From assembly GCF_016808095.1 (NCBI RefSeq), contig NC_068975.1, positions 17,243,501 to 17,307,500 on the forward strand: a stretch of DNA of 64,000 nucleotides, read 5' to 3'. A program made the position numbers and the translations under genes. How positions within the stretch are numbered: position 1 is the first letter of the stretch; the number at the start of each line of letters is the position of its first letter. Under the pieces are notes generated by a model. The model ran no database searches. It was given only the letters and a program-made list of their open reading frames with translations, and had not been told where the DNA came from. The DNA comes from Vigna angularis (taxonomy: Eukaryota > Streptophyta > Magnoliopsida > Fabales > Fabaceae). Below are positions 33,802-43,296 of the stretch, one piece after another.

Positions 33802-35392
33802 TGTTGAGATTGTTGATAGGGAGAGCACTGGTTTAGCTAAACCTACAATCTCAGAGCTTCTAGTTTTTTATGATGACAACACATAATTAATAACACATGT
33901 GTTGTTAAATGTGTTACATATTCATAGCTTTCATGTTTATGATTATTTGAGAACATGTTTGTGTTGATTCTATCATTACTGCAATTCACTGTGTTTTACA
34001 TGAGATCTTATATGTGAATGCATGACATATGTTTTAGAAAAGGAAAACCACATGGACTTTTGTTGAACTTATAATATGTGGCAAAACAACAGTTTTAAGT
34101 CGACTTCATTATGAAGTAAGTCGACTAAAACTCGTGGCTTTGCACAAAATTTGTCAAAGTGTGCTGTGAGTATTTTTGGAAAGAAAGTTTTTCAAAACTG
34201 CATTGAAGTGTTACAAAGTTGACTGCATGCGCAAGCTACTCGACTTAGTTACTTATGTTTTTAAATTTTATTAATGCTTGTGATGTCTAACGGCTATATT
34301 TTATATCTTTGACTAAGCACTGATTGTGAGTCAACTTTATTAAATGTGAAATCAATTAAGTTGGTTTGACTGCTACTAACTGTTATAATTGTCTAAGTAT
34401 AATCGATTCTATTAGTAGCATAGTCAACTTAGGAGCGTTAATTTTGTAAAAAACTATATATAGACGCGAATTTGATTTCTGCACAGACTTTTCACTAGTG
34501 CAAGTTTGGCCTTTAACGTCACCTCATAGACGTCCGTCCACAAAAGCCCCAACGTAAATAATTGACCGGTGGCATATCCGTAAATAAGTGAATCTATAGT
34601 AGCATATCCGGTGGCATAATCCACCTCATAGAACAGACGTCTAAAGCTCTTTCTGCACTAGTGTTTGTGAATCTAACGTTTTGATTGAATTGTTTCAGAT
34701 CTTTTATCTCTAGTAGAACGTGCTAAAGCTCCAAGAATCCATCAAGAAAGATTGAGGCGTTCATTCTTTGGTGATTGCTTAACGAGCAAGAATCTGTGTG
34801 CATTGACTGATTAATCAACCTGTACTTGAGGTGTCTGATACACGATCAACTTCTTCTCTCAATCTTGTGAAGATTGTGGCTGTCCTGTTGGTGACTAAAG
34901 GAAGAGAACGTTCGGCATTCTGGACTTTGAGGATTGTTCAAAGTGATTAAAGACTACAGAAGAGGGGACATCTTGTTGTTGTTCTTTGTTTGTATATGCC
35001 TATATTTTGATTAGAGGGTTAGAGAGGTGTTTTATATTTTGACGTGGAGGTCGCTATAAAAGCCTTATTGTAGAAACCTTGATCATTATAGTGCATTTGC
35101 TTCCTGGGATTGGAAGGTTACTAGATGTAGGCAGTTTGGCCGAACCAGTATAAAAACCTGCGTTTGAATTCTCTATCCCTGCACTTTTAATTTTCTAAGT
35201 CGACTTTACTTTTCACGTAGTCAACTATTTTCGCTACACTTAAAAAATCTTATTCCTTGCGATTCAAGAAACTTTTGAAAGATCATCCTTTTGTGAAAAA
35301 GATTTTTCGAAGACTCTGATTTTTGTGTTTCACCAATTCCTCCCCCCCCTCCCCCTCTCTTGGTATTGAAACTAAGCCATTCTTTTTCAACA
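33802..35392 (+). mobile_element. Solo LTR with perfect 5-bp target duplication
   Basis: TGTTGAGATTG...TTTTTCAACA, 1591 bp, is flanked by ATTTT on both sides (33797-33801, 35393-35397). No internal sequence is present. It contains a palindromic block AGTCGACTTCAT/ATGAAGTAAGTCGACT (34098-34126), a C-rich tract near 35342-35357 and a nested CACTA MITE. Family unassigned; a copia LTR is my best guess. Confidence 0.85.
34493..34663. mobile_element. 171-bp non-autonomous CACTA MITE with TTT target duplication
   Basis: CACTAGTGCAAGTTTGG at the left end pairs with the complement of AGCTCTTTCTGCACTAGTG at the right. TTT flanks both sides (34490-34492, 34664-34666), the 3-bp target duplication expected for CACTA. 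Inside, ATAGACGTCCG and AGACGTCTAAAGCTC match the subterminal words of the large CACTA element at 52218. Confidence 0.88.
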
Positions 35393-36950
35393 ATTTTTAA
35401 ATACAAAAAATGTTGAGTGTACATGTGATACCTGTAGAACCTCCTATCATATGAGTTTGAATAAAAGTAGTGTTCCTTTTTCTCTAATACATTCTAATAT
35501 GTGGGGACCTTCTCCTAGGACTATCGTATTTGGTCACTCTTGATTTGTAATATTTGTCAATGATTGTACACGAATGACATGACTTTACTGGATGAAGACT
35601 AAAGATGAAGTGTTTCAAATATTTTAATATTTTCATGTCATGATTTAGAATAAGTTTTCAGCCAAGATTCAGGTTCTTTAGCGAAGGAGGGTTTGTTAAC
35701 CATAACTTCAAAGCATACTTCCACCAGTATGGTCTTCTTCACGAAACCTCATGCTCATAAACTCCACAATAGAATGGTGTTTCTGAACAGAAAAATCGTT
35801 ATATCTTGGAGACAACATGTGCTCTTCTTGACACCCATGTTCCAACTCGTCATTAGGACGATGTTGTAACTACAACGATATACCTCCTTAATTGCATGCC
35901 CTCCAAGGTCTTATATTTTAAAACACCTCTGTAAGTACTCTCCTCTCATGTATAGTTACCTACTATGTTGATGCTTCAGTCTAGGATTTTTAGGTGTGTG
36001 GTTTTTGTTCATCTTCACAAAAACCAATGTACCAAACTTGATCCATGTGTTGTTAGGTGCTTGTTCTTAGGCTATGGACTACATAAAAAAGGCTACAAAG
36101 GCTTTGACCCTACCACCAACAGAACCTATATCATTATGGATGTAACTTTCCTAGAATCTGAACCTTTCTTTTCTCCTATAGTATCCAATTCAGCTCTCTA
36201 GGGGGAGTCCATGAATAAAGAGATAAATTGGTACTTGGCAACTCCAGCATCAACCGCTCAAAAGAAAAAAATTAGAGAGCATGAATCTAAAATTGAAGGA
36301 GTAATCCATGATGAACCTATAGAAATGCAATAATTAAACTTGACTGAAATTAAGAGTTAAGAGGATCCTCCTACTAATGAAGAAATTACTAATGAAGAAA
36401 TTGTAGTGAAGAAGTTTTCGTTAATAAAGCGTATATCAATCAAGGAAATGAAGAGTCAACTCTCTCCAAAGTATCCGACCCAGAACAATCCTAAGGTAAG
36501 CTAATCCTATTCCAAAGAATGTGGAAGAAGCGGTAGCTAATCCTAAGTAAGCACAAGCCATACGAGAGGAAATGGAAGCCTCACAAAAGAATAATACATT
36601 AAGGTTGATATCATTTCCTAAGGGGAAGAAGACAGTTGGGTGCAAATGGGTGTTTAAAATCAAATACAAAGCCAACGGATCCATTGATCGACACAAGGCA
36701 AGGCTACTAGCAAAAGGGTTCACACAAACTTACGATATAAATTATATAGAGACTTTTTTAGCAGTGGCTAAACTAAATACTATTCAAGTCCTATTATCTC
36801 TTGAAACAAATTTAGATTGTCAACTACTCCAGCTCCATTTGAAGAATGCTTTTCTCCCTGGAGATCTTAAAAAAGATGTTTATATGGATATCCCACCAGG
36901 CTATATGTCCTCTTCTAGAACCAAGGTGGTACGCAAGTTAGAGCGGGCAT

Positions 36951-39900
36951 TATTGTAAGAGGGTGGGTCACACCCAAGAAAACTGCTACTCCTTGCATGG
37001 CTTTCCTTCAAAAACCGCCAATATCTCTAAGGCTGAAACTTCCACTTCCAACTCCAAGTTCACTGAGGAAGAGTATCAAGAGTATCTGCGATTAAAGTCT
37101 AACAGTTTGGCGCAATCATCTCAGTCCCCAAGTACTTCGACAACTTGCATTTCTCAATCCATGGAAGGTCTAAATTCATGGGTAATTGACTCGGGTGCTT
37201 CTGATCACATTTCTGGTAATACCTCATTGTTCTCAACCCTTTCCCTCCAAGAAAAACCCCATTTCATTACCCTTGCAAATGGCTCTAAAACTTGTTCAAA
37301 GGGAGTCGGTCAAGTCTCCTTGTCTCCCTCTCTAACTCTGAAATTTGTTCTTTTTGTCCCTAACTGTCCATTCAATTTAATTTCCCTAAGTCAGTTAACC
37401 AAAATGTTACCTTGTTCAATAACTTTTGATTCAAAATCTTTTGTAATACAGGAGTGTGGCTAAGGGAGACAGATTGGAGAAGGATATGAAGCTGGAGGTT
37501 TATACCATTTTGGATCTCGTCCACGGGTATCTTGTGTTGCAGCTCTTCCCCCTAAAGTGTTACATGATCGGTTTGGCCATCCTCACTTGTCAAAGTTAAA
37601 AAAGATGTGTCCTGAACTTAGTGGTCTTCAGACTTTAGAATGTGAGTCATGTCAACTAGGAAAACATGTTAGATCTGTCTTTCCTAAAAGGTCTCAATCA
37701 ATGTGTACTTCTAGTTTCTCTATTATTCATTCTGATGTCTAGGGACCTAGTCACGTCTCTTCTTTTGGTTTTAGGTATTTTGTTACTTTTATTGATGAGT
37801 ATTCTAGATGTACTTGGGTTTATCTAATGAAAGATCGCTCTGAATTGTTACCCATTTTCACATCTTTTTTGAATGAAATCAAGAACCAATTTGGTCACGT
37901 AATTAAAGTCTTAAGAAGTGATAATGCTAAAGAGTATTTCTCATCAACTTTTTCTTCACTTCTTAGCTCCCATGGTATTTTGCATCAGTCCACTTGTCCT
38001 CATACACCCCAGCAAAATGGTATAGCCGAAAGAAAAAATAGACACTTGGTTGAAACGGCTCGTACCCTTTTTCTTGGTGCTAATATTCATGTTCATCACT
38101 GGGGGATGCCATCTTAACTGCATGTTTTCTTATTAATAGGATGTCCTCCTGCTCTCTCAATAATAAAGTCCCTTTCTCCATTCTCTTTCCCAATGATCCT
38201 CTCTTTCACACCTCTCTCGAGTCTTTGGTTGTGTTTGTTTTGTTCACGACATGTCTCCGGGGCTCGACAAGCTCTCTGCTCGTTCGATCAAATGTGTCTT
38301 TTTGGGCTATTCTCGGCTTCAAAAAGGGTACCGGTGTTACTCTCCTGAAACCAAAAAGTACTACATGTCTGCCAATGTTACCTTCTTTGAACAGACACCT
38401 TTCTTCTCTCCCTCTGTTCAAGATGTTCATATCCTCCACCAGGTCTTTCCTCTTCCAGTGGTTGAGTCTAATATCTCCAATGCCTCAGTCAATCCAAGTC
38501 ATGCTCAAGGTCCTCCCGAACCTTCCTCTCCACATACTGATATCCTTCGACACAGTACCCCGGTGAGTAATCCTCTTCCAGAAAATGGTGGATCTCCTCC
38601 TTCAGATTCTTCTCTGTCACCATCTCCTGTCACGCCTCCTAGTGGAGATGATTCTGGTTGGCCCATTGCTCTCAAAAAAGGTACTCGTTCCACTCGAAAC
38701 CCTCATCCCATTTATAATTTTCTTAGTTATCACAGAGTGTCGCCCTCCTTTTATTCCCTTTTATCCTCAGTATCTCCTGTGGTTATTCCTAAAAATGTGA
38801 AAGAAGCACTTGATCATCCTGGATGGCGACAAGCCATGATTGAAGAAATGCAGGCTCTTGACCACAGTCATACTTGGGAGCTTGTGCCACTTCCCCCAGG
38901 CAAAAAGGCCGTTGGTTGTCGATGGGTATATGCAATTAAAGTCGGCCCTAATGGTGACATTGATAGGCTTAAAGCCCGGCTGGTTGCAAAAGGGTACACT
39001 CAGGTTTATGGTCTTGATTATTGTGACACCTTTTCTCCCATGGCAAAGATGACTACCATTCGATTGTTCTTTGCAATGGCAGCCATTCGTCATTGGCCAC
39101 TTCATTAGTTGGTCTTGTGGTTATTCCTAAAAATGTGAAAGAAGCACTTGATCATCCTGGATGGCGACAAGCCATGATTGAAGAAATGCAGGCTCTTGAC
39201 CACAGTCATACTTGGGACCTTGTGCCACTTCCCCCGAGCAAAAAGGTCGTTGGTTGTCGATGGGTATATGCAATTAAAGTCGGCCCTAATGGTGACATTG
39301 ATAGGCTCAAAGCCCGGCTGGTTGCAAAAGGGTACACTCAGGTTTATGGTCTTGATTATTGTGACACCTTTTCTCCCGTGGCAAAGATGACTACCATTCG
39401 ATTGTTCTTTGCAATGGCAGCCATTCGTCATTGGCCACTTCATTAGTTGGATATCAAAAATGCCTTTCTCCATGGTGATCTTGATGAAGAAGTTTATATG
39501 GAGCAACCTCCAGGGTTTGTTGCTCAAGGGGAGTCTGGTATGGTTTGTAAATTGAACCGATCTCTATATGGGCTCAAGCAATCCCCACGTGCTTGGTTTG
39601 GAAAGTTTAGCTCCATTGTTCAAAAATTTGGACTAAAACGCAGTGAAGCAGATCATTCAGTCTTTTATTATCATTCGTCTCCTGGGAAATGTGTTTACTT
39701 GATAGTATATGTTGATGATATAGTTATTACAGGAAATGATACTACTGGAATATCTCAATTGAAGGAGTACTTGTGTAGACATTTCCAAACCAAGGATCTT
39801 GGGAGCCTCAAATACTTCCTAGGCATTGAAGTAGCTCAGTCAAAATATGGAGTTGTAATCTCCCAAAGGAAGTATGCTCTGGATATTTTGCAAGAAACAG

Positions 39901-40664
39901 GCATCATTGATTGTAGACAGGTTGATAGCCCTATGGATCCAAATCAAAAATTAACAACAGAAGAAGGTGAATTATTCTCCGACCCGAAGAGATATAGGAG
40001 GCTAGTTGGAAAACTAATCTATCTCACTATTACAAGGTCGGATCTATCTTCTGCAGTTGGAGTGGTTAGTCATTTTATGCAAGCTCCATGTGTTGGCCAT
40101 TGGAATGCTATCATTCGCATTCTAAGGTATGTGAAAAAGGCTCCCGGGCAAGGGCTGTTATATGAAGAAAAAGAAAGCCTTCAGGTATCAGGATATTGTG
40201 ATGCTAATTGGGCAGGTTCTCCTATTGATAGACGATCTACTACTGGATATTGTGTTTTCCTTGGAGGAAACATTATCTCATGGAAAAGTAAGAAACAAAA
40301 TGTAGTGGCTCAATCAACAGCTGAGGCTGAATATAGGGCAACGGCTTAATTAACATGTGAACTTATATGGGTGAAGCAGTTCCTTCAAGAGCTTAACTTC
40401 TGTGGCATCCAAAGTATGAAGATGTATTGTGATAACCAAGCTGCTCTTCACATTGCATCAAATCCAGTGTTTCACGAGAGAACCAAACATATAGAAATTG
40501 ATTGTCATTTTGTTCGGGAAAAATTATTGTCAAAAGAAATATGTACTGAGTTTGTTGGATCAAATGACCAACTCGCAGATGTGTTGACTAAGTCGTTAAG
40601 GGGACCTCGGATTGAGTTTATTTATTCCAAGCTTGGTACATACAATTTGTATGCTCCAGCTTGA
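36951..40664 (+). pseudogene. Copia element B (3' part): zinc knuckle, protease, integrase, RT, RNase H
   Basis: The reading begins inside a zinc knuckle (YCKRVGHTQENC) and passes through protease (WVIDSGASDHISGN, about 37180), gag-pre-integrase (LHDRFGHPHLSKLKKM, 37560) and integrase (HTPQQNGIAERKNRHLVETART, about 38000-38075). It then reaches RT ([20 protein letters not shown] at about 39706) and RNase H (YCDANWAGSP...WKSKKQNVVAQSTAEAEYRA at about 40193-40346), and ends with the usual tail (DNQAALHIASNPVFHERTKHIEIDCHFVREK...ADVLTKSL). Breaks include stops at 37460, 37741, 38115, 39108, 39446 and 40349. Its gag and 5' LTR are missing because it is fused to element A at about 36945-36952. Confidence 0.88.
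38779..39454 (+). repeat. 338-bp tandem duplication inside the RT domain of copia element B
   Basis: GTGGTTATTCCTAAAAATGTG starts at 38779 and again at 39117. Both copies run to CATTGGCCACTTCATTAG and carry the same TAG, where the family has a glutamine codon (HWPLHQLDIKNAF). I count only about six or seven differences in 330 bases, for example GAGCTT/GACCTT and CCCAGGC/CCCGAGC. Confidence 0.9.
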
Positions 40665-40671
40665 GGGGGAG

Positions 40672-40897
40672 TGTTAGAATAATTATTAAGTCTACCTATG
40701 ATTAGTAGAGTAGGGCCTAAAGTAGGTAGTTGTGTGTTGGGTTATCTATAATGATTGTTTCTAGCAGTCTAGGACAATCTCTTCATCTTCCATCTATCTA
40801 TTGTATCAGATTTTTATCTATATAAATAATAGAACTGAGAAGGGTCTTTCAAGCCCTTTAGAACTATTTTTCTTTGTTTTGGATCTCAAGTGTTTCA
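40672..40897 (+). mobile_element. 3' LTR of copia element B
   Basis: After the polypurine tract TTGAGGGGGAG comes TGTTAGAATAATTATTAAG. A TATATAAATAATAGAAC promoter-like word lies at about 40819. The end is uncertain; GTGTTTCA at 40897 is a guess. No matching 5' LTR exists because the upstream part of B is lost. The right flank TTAAA resembles TTAAT before element A's putative LTR (32008-32012) in four of five bases. Confidence 0.6.
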
Positions 40898-41106
40898 TTA
40901 AAGACCATTTAAAAGGGCTTAATTTGACATATGGAGTTCTTGAAGTATGGAATTTGTTTTTTTAATGATAGCCTAATTTTATTTATGCTGAACAACCATC
41001 ATACTAAATTCTTTTTCAGGCCTTATTATGCTTTACTGCATATAATGAGTAGTTTTTATTGGATGCTGAGTTTTAAAGTCATTTTAAAGCTTGTTTGATT
41101 TTATAG

Positions 41107-41211
41107 GGAGGTTCAGTTCTCAAAAGCAAGGGTAAAGCTATCAATGATGCTCAGATAACAATTTTGACATGAAGATCTTTATTAGTTGTGCTAAGTGAGT
41201 GGATATATGAT
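41107..41211 (+). pseudogene. Second captured exon of the ABCG3-like transporter
   Basis: After an acceptor-like TTTTATAG the frame reads GGSVLKSKGKAINDAQITILT, stop, RSLLVVLSEW. ABCG3-type proteins have EGxxLKSKGKA...VLTWRSLLVxSREW here, so the TGA replaces the tryptophan codon TGG. The order and strand agree with the exon at 31774-31902. Intron-like AT-rich sequence precedes it. Confidence 0.72.
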
Positions 41212-41701
41212 TAGTTCCATTTTATTCTTTGCATGCTTTTCACATTGTGTATTGGCATAGTATTTTCTGGTCTTGGGCATTCTATGTCTTCTATTGTGGT
41301 GAGGTTTGACATGACTATTGAATTTTATTTTTCATTATGTCCTTCTTATAATTTGTATCTACCTGAAGTTCTAAACAAAGTTATGGTACATTGAAACTAA
41401 ATTTTAACATCTATCAAATTGTAGACAATAGTTGTGATAACTTTTGTATTTGTATCATTATGTTTCCTTCTAAGCATTATTAGGTTGCATGCACTAATGA
41501 AATAAATAAAGGTAATTATCTCTAGATTTTTCTGTAGATAGTTACATATGAAATAATCCGTAGATAATACCTATAGATAAATCCATAAGTAACTTTTTCA
41601 ATGACTAATATATACAGCCTTAGGTAATAATCTTACTTACGGATTTTATGACTTACTTATAGATTTTTACTTAGGTAATGACCTTTTTTTTTCTTGTAGT
41701 G

Positions 41702-42562
41702 TTAGCATCATTTATGATGTTAAACAAAAAAACTTTCGTAAAAAGTGGAGTTCAACGGCACTTTATGACACTTAGCGGCCACAAGCTAAAAGGTTCCCAG
41801 TCCTGCAGCTAAAAAGTTTGGCACACAGTGGTGCTTCGTTGTCGCTCTACGTTGTATCATATATCAACAATTGCATTTTGTGATTTTGAAGGAAATTGGA
41901 TGTGTTCAATTGATCAAATTGTTACTCTTTTTTTAGTGCATTGGTCCAAACAGTTTTAAAACATGGAAGCTCGTATAAATTTTCTCAAATGTTTATAATT
42001 TAAATTTTGTCAATCAACATAAAAAACCAAACGAAATCACTCAACCATGAGGCTATCATACCAAACCATAAGAAAATACAACGAACCAGATTTAGTAGGG
42101 ATAATCAATTTCACCCAAATTCAATACATCAACAACATGCAAAACATCAAATCAATAAAATTCACACAACACATATGAGGACTAGCTTATCTTACTTGGC
42201 AAAGCGACTCAGCAAACCCAAACAGCTCTAAGAACTCCAAACTACCTCCAATCATACATGATTCTCTATCTACAAATAGAAACATCACAAGAATGACTAG
42301 ACCATATCATCATGATCAATAATCGGCAAAGACTAAAAAAGAAGATTAAAAAGGCACATGCAAGCAAAAAATGATCACATGCAATAAAAAACATAAGTAG
42401 ACCAATAAAAAGGTTGTAACTCAATTTATACAAATGGAGAAACTGATCGGTCTAAATTAAAGAGTTCACCGCAATAATTACTTCTATCGTCTCAAATCTT
42501 CAATCAATAAAATGGAAGGTCAAAATTCCTAAAGAGAAGTCAAAAATTCTATTAAGTCAAAA
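41702..42562. other. Spacer without recognisable gene
   Basis: It has moderate AT content. The plus frame 42007-42231 is rich in H, N and Q and looks like translated simple sequence. The left break of the chromovirus remnant lies at about 42563. Confidence 0.5.
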
Positions 42563-43261
42563 ATGGGCGTGTGGGATGAAGTCTTGCCTTTGGTGGAATT
42601 CACCTACAACAACAGCTTCCAGTCCAGCATTGGAATGGATCCCTTTGAAGCTCTGTACGGACGTAAATGCCGCACCCCACTTTGCTGGTTTCAGGAAGGA
42701 GAGAATGTATTAACGGGACCAGAGCTCATTCAACAAACGACTAAAAAGGTGAAGTTAATTCAGGAGAGGCTGAAGATGTCTAGAAGCAGGCAGAAGTCAT
42801 ATGCAGATAAGAGAAGAAGGCCATTAGAGTTCAAAGCTGGCGATCACATTTTCCTTCGGCTGAATCCAACTACTAGAGTAGGCCGAGTGTTACGATCCAA
42901 GAAATTATCTCCCAAGTTCATAGGGTCGTATCAGATTTTAAGGAGGATTTGATCAGTTGCTTACGAGCTAGCATTGCCTCCTCAATTGTCCAACCTTCAT
43001 CCGGTGTTTCACGTGTCTCAACTCCAGAAATACATAGCAGATCCCTCGCACGTATTGGAACTAGAGGACGTTCGTCTTCGTCAAGACCGAACGTTGGAAA
43101 TGAAGCCGGTTCGTGTGGAAGACGTTCGCACTAAGTTATACAAGGGAAAGGACGTTCGGTTGGTGAGAGTTGTATGGGACGAAAAGACGGGCGACTCTAC
43201 CTGGGAAGTGGAAGATGCCATGAAGGACTTATACCCTCATTTATTCCCTAGTAAGACTTAA
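42563..43261 (+). pseudogene. Chromovirus pol C-terminus (integrase end and chromodomain-like tail)
   Basis: The first frame (42563-42952) gives WDEVLPLVEFTYNNSFQSSIGMDPFEALYGRKCRTPLCW and FKAGDHIFLRLNPTTRVGRVLRSKKLSPKFIGSYQIL, the end of a Ty3/gypsy integrase. It is interrupted at a TGA (42950-42952; the family reads GxVAYELALPP here). The reading then continues to 43261 as LHPVFHVSQLQKYIADPSHVLE and a tail EKTGDSTWEVEDAMKDLYPHLF, where Tekay/Del elements have a short chromodomain. The rest of the element to the left is deleted. The polypurine tract GTAGTTAGGGGGAT and a 3' LTR follow directly. Confidence 0.85.
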
Positions 43262-43296
43262 TTTTCGAGGACGAAAATTTTTGTAGTTAGGGGGAT

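Larger units (their letters stand above)
32159..36950 (+). pseudogene. Copia element A (5' part): primer site, gag, gag-pre-integrase, integrase, start of RT
   Basis: TGGTATCAGAGC (32159-32170) is the standard initiator-Met tRNA primer site of copia elements. Its short 5' LTR probably lies just upstream (about 32013-32157). Gag follows (SINIKLDGSNYAVWSQVAKMYISSKDKLGYMDGS near 32380-32480; MRQKGGLIEKYY at 32686; a defective knuckle CTHYGNVRHTRDTC at about 33090). A degenerate protease and gag-pre-integrase (WLWHRLLGHPSFSYLRH near 33730-33785) come next. That piece is split by a solo LTR and resumes at 35409, with integrase debris to 36201. RT begins at 36572 (KGKKTVGCKWVFKIKYKANGSIDRHKARLLAKGFTQTY). 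Many stops and frameshifts are present. The element ends abruptly after KVVRKLERAL. Confidence 0.8.
29846..41701. mobile_element. CACTA-type (CMC) element carrying host-gene fragments, without its own transposase
   Basis: The left end reads CACTACAAGAAAATATGATTT (29846) and the right end TTTTTTTTTCTTGTAGTG (to 41701), so the tips are 13-bp inverted repeats of CACTA type. Subterminal regions share repeated words: ACCTACGGAT, TAGGTAAT and ATCCGTAGATAA near 29900-29990 and 41510-41690. The three-base target duplication does not match (TCT left, TTA right), which weakens the claim that both ends belong to one insertion. The interior holds ABCG3-like exons and a nested copia chimera. Removing the copia nest would leave roughly 3 kb. 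Confidence 0.7.
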
